Assembly (NCBI GenBank): GCA_014905825.1
Contig: JACGCN010000007.1
Location: forward strand, 1,364,001 to 1,428,000
DNA length: 64,000 bases
Direction of reading: 5' to 3'
Source: Lyophyllum atratum
Taxonomy: Eukaryota > Basidiomycota > Agaricomycetes > Agaricales > Lyophyllaceae
Shown here: positions 11,851-26,457 of the stretch, piece after piece
How the letters are laid out: each line of letters starts with the position of its first letter
How positions within the stretch are numbered: position 1 is the stretch's first letter
The notes under the pieces: model-generated
What the model was told of the DNA's origin: nothing
Seen by the model: only the letters and a program-made list of their open reading frames with translations
Database searches by the model: none
Program-made: the position numbers and the translations under genes

Positions 11851-13603
11851 ATGGCAGAGCCTATTCCTGCACCTCTTTTGCATTCTATTATTTCCCTGGG
11901 TCATGACTTGTGAGTTGCCCAAATTGACGGAAGATGACGCGTTTATATATACCTTCTGTTCAGGTTTGCAATGAAGGTCAAGATAACTGGATCGCCTTCG
12001 AGCTGGCGCTCATCTGATGACTTCTCAGCTTTACTGGGTGGCGATTTCTTCGCTCTGGGTGTACGATTACTTCCTGACCTTGCCAGATGAGGTTTGAATT
12101 TCGTGGGGTATGTAACAAAAGATGACGCTGATAACCTCTCAGATCGAATATGGATGGAGGGGAAAGAAATCGCCCGGTATGAACCCCGCTTCCTTTCCAA
12201 GTGTTTGGCTCTGGAGACTGACAGCCTATTTACAGTATTCTGGCTTTTCATACTGGTGTGGCGTCCACCCGTCTTGGTGTTGGACAAATAGAACTCATCT
12301 GAGCGTATCAGAATCGCTACCTTTGCCCTATTTTTATAATCATAACATTGGTCGGTGAGTAATTTGCACCTCTACTTCCGATTCAATGCTCATATGAAAA
12401 ATTGATACCTATCCATAGCATACTTCGTTATCGATTGGACTCTCGACGTAAGTGTCATAATCCTCACCTCGGTCCTCCAGACATTTAATACGGATCTCCT
12501 TCCTCAGGTGTGCGTGTCTATACCAGCTTCCAAGTCTACTTCACTGCTGCTTATCTCACGAAAATCAGCTGTGCTCGCTACGGATTCATGGAGACTTTGG
12601 AAACGATGCTCTTAACATGTACAGCAGAGCTCTTTTTGACCTTGCGGTTCGTTCAAACAACCTCTCCAGGATCCATATTTTCATCCATCTCTCAGGGTAT
12701 ATGCGCTCATCGGGAAGCGCAAGCCAATCCTTTTCATTGCCGGTTTGATCATCCTCTGGCAGTGGGCGATTGCACTGTATGCCATGTCGCAATCCTCAAA
12801 AGGAACACCCCAACCAGCACTTCTCTTGTCATCTCGCGCCACCATCCCAGGTCTCCCACCTCTCCCGGATGCTGATCCTTACCACAGTATGTATACAAAT
12901 TAACAACGAACTGTAACGAGTACTGATGTCAGAGAACTTATAGTCTGCATTTTCATATCGACCTTGACAGTGTAAGAGCCCACCAGATATTACCCCATTT
13001 ATGACCGCTCATGTAGCATCCAGGACTCCGTGGGTAGAGGCATGGCTATGTCTCTCTCTCGCCTTTGACGGTCTGGCATTCATCGGAATAATCTATGGCG
13101 TCGTGTCGAGGTCTCGAGCTACACGCACGATGGTTCCGTTGTTGCACACCATCCGGCGCGACGGCATCATGTATTTCTTTGTCCTCTTCTCATCGAACCT
13201 CGTATGGCTCCTGCTGCTACTTCATGCCCGAGTGAGTAATATATACTGTCATTCATATGCATTTACCGATATATCACGCTTCTTACAGCTCAGTCTTAAA
13301 TTCATCCACAACCAGTATGTTAAGGATCCCCTCACCCCATGACCTATTCTGACCGTCTAATTAGGCCAGCCATGGTGTATGCATCCAGGTTTTTACTTCG
13401 ATGTTGGCTGACGCATTGCTACTAGGATATCGGCCATTATGATAAACCGCATCACGTTGAATCTCAAGCGAGAAAGTGCGAAGCGATCGATTATGACATG
13501 GAGCACAAGGACGTTCGAGCACATTGGAGGATACCACGACAGTCATAGATCGGGAACTAGTGATGATATGGAGTTGAAGTATAGGGGTCACACGCAGATA
13601 TAA
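11851..13603 (+). CDS. DUF6533-type seven-helix membrane protein
   Basis: The ATG at 11851 gives MAEPIPAPLLHSIISLGHD. After introns comes the hallmark LYWVAISSLWVYDYFLTLPD followed by EIEYGWRGKKSP, the N-terminal region of the basidiomycete DUF6533 family. Further helices are NRYLCPIFIIITLV, MLLTCTAELFLTLR and ILWQWAIALYAMS. The C-terminal half has AWLCLSLAFDGLAFIGIIYG, then the family pattern DGIMYFFVLFSSNLVWLLLL and ISAIMINRITLNLKRESAKR. A polar tail stops at TAA 13601-13603. At least nine introns are needed, so exact junctions are approximate. These proteins are very numerous in Agaricomycetes, have a receptor-like topology, and have no established function. Confidence 0.8.
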
Positions 13604-13992
13604 CATCCGACATCCTTCCATGAGTCGATATGGCTTCGACTGCCTCCAGTGACAAGCCGATTGATCGCGCATAAATACAACGCTGACTAGAACTGCTCAA
13701 GCGCTCACGTCGGACCAAGTGCCTGATATCGGAGTACCATGTATATAATCACATTCTGCGGCTGGTAAACGGATAAGAGATATAATGAGCGCATATGGGT
13801 TACAAGTCTAGCGCGTCGAGGGTGTCGCAGAGGTGGTGGAGTGTCTATAGTCTATAAAATCGTGTGTGTATGTGTGGGACTGATCGTGAATAAAAAAGGA
13901 TGTGTATCATAGAGTCGGAAAACGAGGGATGGCAAACGAGGGAAAAAGGCCGAAATAAATGATGAAAGAGAGAGAACCACGGCCGAGGCAAC
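13604..13992. other. Intergenic, 3' ends of two convergent genes
   Basis: No ORF with protein character is seen. A GTGTGTGTATGTGTG stretch and an AT-rich segment at 13850-13970 fit the 3' end of the minus-strand neighbour. Confidence 0.4.
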
Positions 13993-15212
13993 CTAGTTCG
14001 CGCCGTGCGGCCCTGAGCCGTTCACCCCGTTCACCTGCGCATTGTTCGCTTTCGACGCTCCTCCCTTTCCGCGCGCCATCAGCTCCGACAAGCCATTCCT
14101 CATAGCCTCGAGCACCGGGCTAACGCTGCATTGCACCTGTTGTCCTATGCGGCCGACCTTGTCCTGTAGAGGCATATCCGTCGCCATGATCTTCCGAAGC
14201 TCCGTGAGGCTTGCCGACAAGTTGTTAGTCAGATCGGTATATGACTTCTGTATCTGTGGCGGTATCTGATTTTGGATTTGTGTGGTAGAATCTCGAACCG
14301 AGGATTGTATGGACGCAGTGAAGGAGTTTGCGGCGTTGTGAAGTTTCTGGAGCTCGATCACCATGCTTTCGGAGAGGTTGTGGACACGGGTATTCGCGTT
14401 TGCGATGGAAGATGTGGTAAGCTCGGTAATCGACTCAGCAGTCTTCGTTGCGCGTTGTCTAGGAGAGAATGTCAATGACTAAGCGATCGGGGAGGAGTTT
14501 GAGACATACATGAGGGCATTCTGATCGTGGAGGTTATGGAACTGTTCGTTGGAGTAAACGTAGATGTTGTCCTTCAAACACTTGGAAAGGTTGTAGGCGC
14601 GTTGATATTGGTATTTGGCATCAACATTGGATGGGCCAGCCTCGCCGGGACTCAAACGCGACACAGCGGTTTGGAAGTAATCGACGATTGGTGCGAAACT
14701 CTGCGCTAAGCTTAAGTCCTAATCGCGAAGAGAATCCAAGAAAAACGCACCTGGTCAATGCCCTGGGCGACATTATATGCGGGTGTCTTGATCTTTTCGT
14801 CGAGCTTCTTGTTGGCGACATCGACGGTGCTCGTGACGTACTCTTCTGCATTCTTCTTCCTTTCCCGCATGAGGTCCGCGACATCTCCGGGCTTGGCGTT
14901 GAAAGGGTAAGGGTACCGCTGTTCAACCGCGTCGACGGCCTTGTTGGCGAGCACGTCAGCGTGGTTTATAAGGGGAGCTAATTGCTTTTGCAAGGGTTCC
15001 GAATGCTTATACGCCGAGCTAGCGAGGTCCTTAGAGAGGTCCTTGGCGGTCGAGTAAGGCAAGCGGGTGAATGTGTTCGAAGTCAGCGCGCAGTCGATTG
15101 TCTCAAGTCCGGATGCGATCATGGGAATCGTGGCTACGCGGGTGAGAATCCTGTACTCCGGGGGAGAGGCATCTTTGGAAGGTGCATTGGTGGTAGTCTG
15201 GGTAGTGGACAT
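13993..15212 (-). CDS. Perilipin-like lipid-droplet coat protein
   Basis: Three exons follow the ATG at 15212. Exon 1 gives MSTTQTTTNAPSKDASPPEY followed by ILTRVATIPMIASGLETID, then amphipathic repeats (SSAYKHSEPLQKQLAPLINH, ADVLANKAVDAVEQRYPYPF). Exon 2 holds SFAPIVDYFQTAVSRL. Exon 3 is a long coiled helix rich in Asn, Thr and Ser (SESMVIELQKLHNAANSF) and ends GSGPHGAN at TAG 13993-13995. The opening layout of a PAT-like region with VxxIPxIxxGLxxID followed by YPxPF is that of fungal perilipins (MPL1/CAP20-like). These coat lipid droplets and control lipase access. The call is from pattern memory, not a search. Introns lie near 14706-14751 and 14459-14511. Confidence 0.75.
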
Positions 15213-17311
15213 GGTGGTAGGAAGCAGAAAGGCGCGGCGATTAGTCTCTGCGCCATTCTCATTTAAAAACCTTTCAGAGACTGTCTCCCAATTGCATGTG
15301 ATTATCCCCCCAAAACAGCCACGTGATTGATCCATTTTGGGAGCACGGAGGCGTTTGCGGCGCCGCATACTTTTTCTTCTTTTCTACCATCACGACGAAC
15401 CTGAACATACCGTATTGCAGGCGCTTATCTGCACCATATACAGCTCTTCTCTTATCTGTCGTCCAACTATATTGTTCTCGTTCAATAGGCGGCAGATAAC
15501 ACGCCGTCCTTGCGTGCATGTGTTTCCCATAAGCGGAGATACTGCCAAGTAATTGGAGCCTCGATCGAACATCGCCACAACCACGGACTAAAGCGGTTCC
15601 GGTCCAAGGTCTGCATCCCATCAAGGCCGGGCATTCTCATATGCAACCTTTAGGTGTGAGCAGGACACGCTGACATAACGGTGCATCTAACCCTCTTTCA
15701 TCGCATCTAGGGTGCTTCCGATAATTCCCTGCTCGCCACGATTGAAGATGTGAATTTAGAATCTCACTTTTTTCAATGATATACATTGAATCATCATGGT
15801 TCAGGGCACTAATGGAGCCCTTCGTAAGTACACGTTCGACGGGTTCGAAATCGCTGGTTGTTCTCAACAGAATGTCTTGACATCGATCGCCACTCGACCG
15901 CCTGAAGTTGACAGCCATGGGAGTGAGGAGAAAGGATATCCCTGGATTTCTAGATCTCCTAAGACGACATTCAGCGCTATCGGTTGGCAATATCACGGAA
16001 AGATAACACAAGCCACGCGCAACAGGATAGGCCCGGGACCGTTATCTCACCTCGAGTACGGCATGATGACTTCAGCGTCGACATTTGGAAGTTGCACGGG
16101 ATACTGAAGTTGCCAGCAGTTTCCATTGCCATGCCGCTACGAACGTACTCGATGAAGAAGCGTCGTAGTCCTTATCGCCGTATCTATTCGTGACTCCACA
16201 GAGCTGCAGTTTCCATTGCCATGCCGCTACGAACGTACTCGATGAAGAAGCGTCGTAGTCCTTATCGCCGTATCTATTCGTGACTCCACAGAGCTGGATT
16301 CGATACTGTTATCCAGGTGCCTAAAAATAGGAAGGGAGGAGGGCTTTGTACGGTTGGCGTCCCCGGCGTCAATATCTCCAACAGGAGGCAGCATCCGGGG
16401 TCACTACAGTTCATTGCTGCGATAGTACCTGATGTGGGCTTACGTCGAAATTTACTCCGTGCACGTTCAAGCTAGAGTAGGGTGTTAGTAGTGATAGTGA
16501 TACATGAAGTACCCAAAGATAACAATGGAAGTGGCTACATATCATTTATAGTAATCCTTGTCCGACTTGCTGAACTCGAGCCTCTCTATACGATGGGAAA
16601 TACCCGCCTCGACATCTTCGAAAGGACTCATCTTATGTGTCACAACATTCTCTTCCAGTGAGAATGCCTGGGATGAATTCGCGTTCAAGATATCGCCCTG
16701 TGTACGCTGGAGTGGCGCAAAGCACAGTGATACGGGGCGCCGGATTACCTTGTCCAGTGCCAGTACATAGTTCACTGAGGTGGCCTCGGGGTTTAAAACA
16801 TTCATCGATCGAATCATGACGTCTCCCGCAATCATACGGAAGCCCTAGAAAGATCAGTTCAGGGCGGTATGCCGTTACAAGCGAGCCTTTTGCGCTATCG
16901 CGGTCGAACAGTGGCCCTGTTTAGTAGGGGTCGGATATGCGCAATCTAGACACGGTGCAGGTAGCAAGATGCTCACGGTATTTTATGAGCTGGCGCGAGA
17001 CGGGTATGGAGGAGGAGGATGATGGTATGCGACCAAAGTCAAAACTTTTTGCTTCTAAATTTGGAGCTTCGCAAGTTCGTTCGGGCCGCACAGGCCCGTC
17101 GATCCTCCCAACATGACTCGTCGTCCAAGCCAGCCTGTTCAATTACCATTACGAAGGTAAAATCTACTACTAGAGTAGCAGGAATAGTACCATCACCAAG
17201 CCGGTGTATCCTACACACGCTTCTACCCAACTCAAAAAATCACCAGCTAATGTATATCAAAAAAAAATCAAGAAACGCAGAGCCTATCTAAATCTGCGTG
17301 CAGAGCGTCCA
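15213..17311. other. Gene-poor region with a tandem duplication
   Basis: ORFs on both strands at 15637-16107 and 16542-17142 are short, overlap each other, and show no domain or convincing splice structure. A minus-strand ORF at 16542-16835 may be a gene relic, but I cannot name it. The one clear structure is the 90-base duplication at 16116-16295. Confidence 0.4.
16116..16295. repeat. Perfect 90-base tandem duplication
   Basis: The 90 bases from 16116 (starting GCAGTTTCCATTGCC) are repeated base for base at 16206-16295. Each unit contains stop codons in the readable frame (TGA near 16191 and 16281), so it is not a protein repeat. Perfect identity implies a recent event or an assembly artefact. 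Confidence 0.95.
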
Positions 17312-19342
17312 TCACAATCTCGAGATAACCAAGCCCACGACGACGTAAAATATCGTCGCAGGGGGTGTTAATACACAGTACGACCAGAAAATCGTGCGGC
17401 TGATAAGGCGTTCGAACGCATCACCCGAGGCCGCTTGCGTGATCTACACAAAACCGAAAACCATGAGTTAACCTGGGACTCAAGATCGCGCGAGGCACGG
17501 GCACGTACCTGGGCCAGAGTCAGTGCAGGGGGCGAAGACACTAACAGGACATTCGCCACCACGAAGACGGGGCTAAGAAAGCACAGCAGATCAGAATCTC
17601 CGAATCGGATGTGGCATAAACAGGGATGGCACTTACTCTTCAAATACCCTCTGCCAGTCATATTTGGCTGACAGCGCAACCACGGGCATGAGCAACAGCG
17701 GCGTAATGACCATCCTCGACAACACCGCGATAACCACCGTCCTCGTCTCCCCCGGGTTCTTCTCCGTCCTTGCCACATGCCCATTCCCATGGCCGTTTCC
17801 AATCTGATTCCCATGGCCATTTCCACTCTCGAACGCACGCCGGTTCCTGAAGGTTAAGAAGTCCTTGACACTATGCACCAGCGTGTCTGTCGACTTTCTC
17901 GCCCTTGCAGCTTTTGCATTTGCATTCGCGGTCGTGCTCTGGTCGGCTGGCGGGGAGGGGTAGAAGTACGCCCCAAGGACGACGAGGGTCAGAGGGATGG
18001 AGCAGTTCCCAGCGGAAGTAAGAGCGCCTTTGATAGAGAGAACATGTGTTTCAAGGACGTGTTGGATTGGGCGTATGCACGCGACGAGGATCGAGGCGAG
18101 CGCGGCCCAGAGGGGCACAGTCATGAAGTCGTTGAAGGCGGCCCAGGCGCGGCGGACGCGGCGCTTCCCACGACGGAAAGTGGTGGGAGGGGGCTTGGGC
18201 GTGTGCTCGCCGTGGAGAGGCAGGGGAGACGGAGGACGTATCCCGTCATCGTCTGTTTCTTCGTCTGACGCCAAGGTCGAGGCGGGGGTGGAGTCGGCGT
18301 CAATTCGGGGAAGGTGGGTTTGTGATGCTTCTGGTGAGTTGGGGAAGGATCTGTAGTAGGTAGTACGGCGCCGAGGGGTCGGGCGGAGATGAGTGATTGG
18401 TTGGGGCACATGCTCTTCTGGTTCGCTGATAAAGGTGGATGTGGAGACGTGGTGATCGCGAGCCGCGAGCAGGGGTGTTTCCTCGCTGATCAAGATTTCG
18501 GGTTCCGGTACGGGATCATCGGCTTGGGAGAGAAGCCTGACGCCATAACTCCAACGCAGCTGTTAGGGACCGAAGAAGTTACTGTAAATGAACGATGCAT
18601 TTATGAAAATGACGCACGACCATGCCAAGAGTGCTGTAGACGACGAGGTACGTCAAGGCACGGCCAACCATGGCATTCTCGTTGTCATCATCACCCCACT
18701 TAAGCCCTGGCACTTGAACAACGAGACTTTGCATGAGCGCAATTGGAAGCGAGTTGGAGTTCATGAACATGGCCGCGGCCATGGCAAAGCTCCTACGCAC
18801 ATCTTTAGCAAGGGTCATGTGTATGCCGGTGACGAAGTAATACACCTTTGAGATTTCTTCAACTTGAACATCCACCCGAGTGTAAAGGACACCGCCATCG
18901 AGACAGCCGTGACGAGCACAAAGAAGATGGGAACGATCCATAGTTCCCGGAGTTTTGCTAGTGAACGTTGAGGGTCAAATTCCCCGCGTATCTGAGGACG
19001 AGAAAACCCACCAGGGGACAAAAAGAATGCAACTTTCGAGAAGAGGAGAGCAGGGGTGAAGAGCGATACATTGAGGCGGTTAATTTGCTGCGCGTCCGTA
19101 TCAGCTAAGCTCACGACGGCACAGCACCCACGCAACGTACCTTTTGTGTCTTCTTATCAAGGATACCCTGTCCTGCGAGGATGTAGCCAGCGAGACATAG
19201 CAGGAAGACCTCGAATATGGACTGCCATGCAACGTGCCAGGATTAGACAACTAGCTCGATGTACACGCGTGCATTGAAGACTTACATCAAAGACAGTGAG
19301 CAGGAGTGCAACAACAGGAGTGTCGTTGGAATCCTCCTCCAT
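17312..19342 (-). CDS. Auxin efflux carrier (AEC/PIN-like) family transporter
   Basis: The start at 19342 gives MEEDSNDTPVVALLLTVFD, then after an intron SIFEVFLLCLAGYILAGQG and ILDKKTQK, the usual N-terminal pair of AEC proteins. Next come QINRLNVSLFTPALLFSKVA, IVPIFFVLVTAVSMAVSF, then AMAAAMFMNSNSLPIALMQS, the conserved crossover motif. A long polar central loop follows (residues ~240-420, with acidic and Pro-rich stretches). The C-terminal bundle contains TVPLWAALASILVACIRPIQ, CSIPLTLVVLGAYFYP, VVIAVLSRMVITPLLLMP and FVVANVLLVSSPPALTLAQ, ending at TGA 17312-17314. Fungal members are ER or plasma-membrane proteins of uncertain substrate, related to yeast ECM3. Confidence 0.87.
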
Positions 19343-19936
19343 GCGACAATCGACAGGGGGGGATTATACTGAAGGGTAAGGTAGGAAACGAGGGGGAAAA
19401 TAAGAAAACGGGATTCTGGAGTAATTCGGTCATGTTGAATGATAACAAGGCACCGCCACCAATCGATCAAAAATCGAAGCACGTTCGACACCAGCGCTCG
19501 CTTCGGATTTCGGCTTGGCACGACTTGGTCCTTGGCTGCACCCACTGGTCATCCTGTCATGGACGTCGTCACTGGCCATGCATTATTCTGCAGAGTATCC
19601 CCACGTTTCACTGATACATGTTGCGCGACGTCTTGCAGGTGCCCTGTGGGACCCCGCGTGGAGCCAAGGGCATTCGAATTGCAAAAACATGGCGTCATCG
19701 GCCCAGGTCTCAGAAAGTTCCGGTAAGATCTCATCTGCTAAGTCAACAAACGGCACGGATATCTCACCAAAACATACCTGGAAATGCCTGATCTCACCAG
19801 TTAACTCACTCCGATCCGTAATTAACTCCTCACCCCAAACCACCACCACCCCCATCACCACAGCTCTGTTTGACTTGTGAAACACACCACCCTGCAGATC
19901 CTGACCGTTATCCTCCAAGTAATAACAACGCCCATC
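19343..19936. promoter_or_regulatory. Divergent promoter region of the AEC and PCMT genes
   Basis: The two genes are head-to-head across ~594 bases. Short ORFs here are not convincing. A CA/CT-rich leader (CACCACCACCCCCATCACC, ~19841-19859) precedes the plus-strand gene. Confidence 0.45.
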
Positions 19937-20997
19937 ATGGCCTGGCGCAGCAGCGGAAAGTCCAACAAGGAGCTCATCTCCAATATGTCAAAGGCAGGCA
20001 TCTTCAAATCCGAACGGGTCGCCAAGGTCTGCAGCTGTTCAACATCTCCCCGTACCCATAGCATGTCTCACTCGTGTGCAGGCGATGGAGGCCGTCGACC
20101 GCGCCAACTACGTCCAGAACAAATCCGCTGCATATGAAGACGCTCCACAGTATGTCCTCTCCCCTGCACCTGACCCTTCCTGATCGACGCCTTGCAGGTC
20201 GATCGGGTACGGCGCAACCATCAGCGCCCCGCATATGGTCAGCCCGCCTCCCCCCACGTGCCTCCAGATATTATCCTGATGAAGACTCGCACCGATAGCA
20301 CGCCTACGCCGCAGAGCACCTCCTCCCGTACCTCCGCCCCGGCTCACGCGTCCTCGACGTCGGCAGCGGCTCCGGCTACCTCACCGCGGTCTTCCACCAC
20401 CTCACGGAGCCGACGGGCACAGTTGTCGGCATCGACCACATCCCGGAGCTCGTCCAGCAGTCCGTTGAGAATTTGAAAAAGGACGGTCTCGGAGAGGCCG
20501 TAGAGAAGGGCCGTATCATAATGGTTGTTGGCGATGGGAGAGAAGGTGCGTATTGAGGAGCACGATGGGCTGGGGCTCAGCTGACAGATGTCGTGCGCTT
20601 TATTTCCGGTCGGTGGTATTGGGTCGGCGTAGGTTATCCAAGTGCTGGTGAGTTGAATGTAATTTATGGCTTGGAATGGGACGGAGCGCTGTACGCGTTG
20701 TGTTGGTAGGTCCGTACGATGCGATCCACGTCGGGGCTGCATCGCCTGACACCCCCGTGGCGCTCATCGAGCAGCTCGCGAGCCCAGGGCGGATCTTCGT
20801 CCCTGTTGGTAAAGCAATGCAATACATCCAGCATATCAACAAGGACGCAGACGGAAACGTCTCTCAGACGCAGGTCATGGGGGTTTCGGTGCGTTGCGCT
20901 TTTTCTTTCGTCAAAAAGAATGAGAGTGCTGAGGAGAGTGGGGTGTTGACAGTATGTGCCCCTGACGGATCCCGAGACCCAAAAAAACACGTTTTGA
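19937..20997 (+). CDS. Protein-L-isoaspartate O-methyltransferase
   Basis: The ATG at 19937 gives MAWRSSGKSNKELISNMSKA, then KSERVAKAMEAVDRANYV after the first intron. Exon 4 follows IGYGATISAPHM with HAYAAEHLLPYLRPGSRVLD and the SAM motif DVGSGSGYLTAVF; VVGIDHIPELVQQSVENL is the second SAM strand. The C-terminal part has GPYDAIHVGAASPDTPVALI and ASPGRIFVPVG, and the last exon encodes YVPLTDPETQKNTF before TGA 20995-20997. These are the canonical PCMT motifs (the substrate-binding GYGxTISAP and the VxVGAA strand). The enzyme repairs damaged isoaspartyl residues in aged proteins in the cytosol. The gene looks intact. Confidence 0.92.
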
Positions 20998-22544
20998 AGC
21001 GGTACTAGTCAAAGCGGGGAGTGTACGATATCGAGGTGCTCGAAACGAATTTGTTGTATATTAAGCGGCGTCGGAAAGCCGACGATGTATGTCTATCACA
21101 TAATGTATTCTGTTTATTCCCAGTCCCAGGTCTGAAGAAGCCAAATATTCGGTGTGATCCAAGGGTGGGCAAAACAAAAAGTACCGGCAGGTCAGCAGGC
21201 ATTAAACAAGGTTCAGAAGGCGCCAATGGTGTCGTGAGGGTAGCCGACGTTGTGCCATGCCACCATGTGAAGTTGTTAATGACCGTTGACAAGATATACA
21301 GCCGGCAGACGGGCAATGGGGATTGGATACTTCATCAAGACGGTGTTAAGCGCTCAGCATCAAGGGCCGAGGAGATCGACGTGTCTAAAGTAGGGAGAGA
21401 TGACAAGACATTGAGGCAAATTTCCAGGGCCGTCGAGGAGTTCATACTTCGATGATCAGCTGGGCGACGCTCAACACGATAAAGGAGAAGAGAATCGAGT
21501 CACGCGAACCCGTCGCTGATAGATAGGCACCGACTAAGAGATATTCCTGGTCCCTCGGAACATGTCACAGGCCAGAGATCCATGTTTGCGGTCAGGAAAG
21601 GCATATTCTTGGGTGCAATCACAACACGAGATCGAGTGCGGGGTATTTCTTCAGAGTCCGCGAAGATTTCGAACGCTGTCGAAGGCCGGGATTAGAACGG
21701 GGAGTGACAAGGTGGGGAGATTTCCAGAATCTGGATGCGATTGGCGATACGGTTCATTGTTGGACCAGCCTCGGCCTGGGGGCGTGTTGGACAAAACGAG
21801 TAGGCATTCATCCCCATCGACGCCTGGGGCGTGCTTGGAGGTGCCCACGAGTTGACAGGAGTGATACATGAGATGCTGGGAGTTAGATTGAAAATATCGT
21901 AATGGCATGAGGGCGCTCGAGCGGAGTAGCAGAGGTTGGGGCGCCGACTCGTGAAAAGTATAATTTGGTGGAAAACACCTGTAACGGTGAACAGACTCAG
22001 TGGGAATATGTACATGACCCTGGATGGCAAAGACGAGAACACAGGTAATAGCAGGAGGGGATGGTCGGAGGGAACGGTGGACAGGGATTGATGGACAGCG
22101 CACGGGCCAAGGGATTAAGGTTCAGTTTGTTCGCACGTGTAGGTTTCTCTCTCAACAGCTCCTGGTCTGCCGTCTTCTCCGCAAGCCCCCCATTTTCTCA
22201 AGCCAGCAGCGAGTTTTCTGCAGGCCCTTCGTATAGCAGCGTACGTTGAGCGTTTCTAGGCACCTTTTTTAGTCCCAGGCAAGGCGCTTGTGAGCCAGAG
22301 CGGACCTCAAGCAAGTCTGAGCGGCGACGAGATCGGAAATCGCGATTTGAGTCGGAGTGAGCATTTGGTCTACATCCCCGCTCTGCGTCTACGTCCCGCC
22401 CTGTACCAGTGCTGATATCATGTCTGCAGGTCCATCTACCACCGCACTCGCCGCTGAGCACTGCCAGCTCATCGGGCCCGCCCATTACTGTAGCTTACTG
22501 AGCAGCCAAGAGCGGCCTCAGCTCAGTTTCCTGTCCCACATCTT
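20998..22544. other. Long region without a secure gene
   Basis: A plus ORF at 21021-21455 has no protein character. Minus-strand exons near 21442-22103 are described separately as a weak candidate. The leader of the Zn2Cys6 gene probably occupies ~22400-22544. Confidence 0.35.
21442..22103 (-). CDS. Weak candidate gene with C-terminal membrane helix
   Basis: The last ~110 bases read EYLLVGAYLSATGSRDSILF and then SFIVLSVAQLIIEV before TGA at 21442-21444, a credible membrane helix at a protein end. Upstream, 21690-22000 has an open frame with HYDIFNLTPSISCITPVNSW, but I could not join it to the helix with confident splice sites. I do not recognise the family. Confidence 0.25.
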
Positions 22545-23837
22545 ATGACACCACAACCTTCGCTCCCATCTGGGCAGTACCCATATCTCCCTTTCCCGCC
22601 GCCGACAGAACCCACTCCTTCCAATGAAAACGGTCAGAATGGCAGCGGTCCTGGTTACATGATGTTCCACCCTCCACCAGGGATGCTTTACTACCCGGCT
22701 CAAACTCAAGGTCGGTCATTCATACCTTTCCAGGAGGTCGACTATGCTGACTGAGCCATCTTTAGCGTATAATAATCAGGTGCAGAATGGTACGCTGCCT
22801 GCGCACATCTCGCGTACGAAACGCAAGCAGGTCAAGATGGCGGTAAGGGATTTTTTCTGACAAATCAATCACTGCACTGGCTCATGCCACCCTTTTAGTG
22901 TACGAATTGTGCGAACGCCTGCAAGCGCTGCGATGAGCGCCGGCCCTGCGAGCGCTGCATCAAGTACAATATCTCTGAGACCTGTGTCGACGGCCATCGC
23001 AAGGAAAGAAAGAAGGGCATTAAGCGTGGCCCTTACAAGCGCAAGAACAAGATGGGTGATGATACTCCTGCCTTCACAGGTAAAAATATGTGCATTCATC
23101 GACCGTCACCAGTAACTGACCTGGCTTCCCAGAATCTCCAGCGGAGAGCATCCCACCTGGGCAATGGAGAGCGACCCCCGCCCCTGCAGCTGCCATCCCC
23201 AAGTCGACGCCCCCCCCTTCCTGCTCCTGCGTCCGCGCCTGCTCCACCCGCGCCTCTCCCTTCAACGATGCAGCAACCGCCCATGCAACCCGTCTCCCAC
23301 TTCGTCCCCGGCGAGGGCTTCTACCCAATGTACTACCCTCCCCCCGGGTTCATGCCTCCTCCCCCGCACGACGGAAATCAACCAGGCGCGGAAGGCGGCG
23401 CTCACCCGAACGGACCGCCTCCGCCACATCCATACTTCCTTCCAGGGCCGTACCCACCATATCCGTATCCAGGGTTCATGCACGGGCCCCCACAGCCTCA
23501 CGCCGCCCACCCCCACGCCTATCCCTACCCGATGCACCCGTACGCCCAGGTGCCGCCACCGCACCCCCAGGCCCAGATGCAGCCACCCGTGATTGCTGCT
23601 GCTGCTGACCCTGCTGGGGCTGACAAACCTGTGGGTGAGGCCGGTGGTGGTGAGGTGAGTATGCCGATCGTCATTGAGAATCCGAGCAACGGCAAGAAGC
23701 GTGGACGCGCTCCGAAGAATGGCGGGGAGCCGAAGCCGAAGAAGGCTAAGCGGGCCAAGGCTTCCAAGGACCCTGGTAGTGAGGCGGGTGCTGCTCCTGG
23801 CGCTGCTGGAGAAGAAGCCGCTAATGAGGCCGATTGA
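22545..23837 (+). CDS. Zn2Cys6 transcription factor with Pro-rich tail
   Basis: The ATG at 22545 opens MTPQPSLPSGQYPYLPFPPP. After two introns comes RTKRKQVKMA, then the binuclear cluster CTNCANACKRCDERRPCERC and a further Cys in ISETC. The spacing C-x2-C-x6-C-x5-C-x2-C-x8-C fits Zn2Cys6, with an extra Cys inside the first loop. A basic tail (GIKRGPYKRKNK) follows. Then there is a very Pro/Tyr/His-rich region (YPPPGFMPPPP, PGPYPPYPYPGFM), and a C-terminus with an AT-hook-like KKRGRAPKNGG and Lys/Ala-rich stretch. It should bind DNA in the nucleus; targets are unknown. An intron from 23092 is probable, but only a 69-base version keeps the downstream frame; unspliced the frame also stays open. 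An upstream coding exon (ATG at 22420) is possible. Confidence 0.8.
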
Positions 23838-26319
<2,482 letters not shown>

Positions 26320-26457
26320 GAGGGAAATCTAGCGTAATGTACGATATAGAACGAGTGCATTGTACTAAGCATTATTTATTTGTATTATAGAATGTGCATT
26401 GCACAAGTCACGGAATCCAGTGTCTGGCTGTAAGCTACCTAAGGTATACAGGGTCGT

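Noticed and set aside
15637..16107. Overlapping ORFs on both strands near the 90-base repeat
   Set aside because: Neither strand shows family features, and the duplicated unit contains stops.
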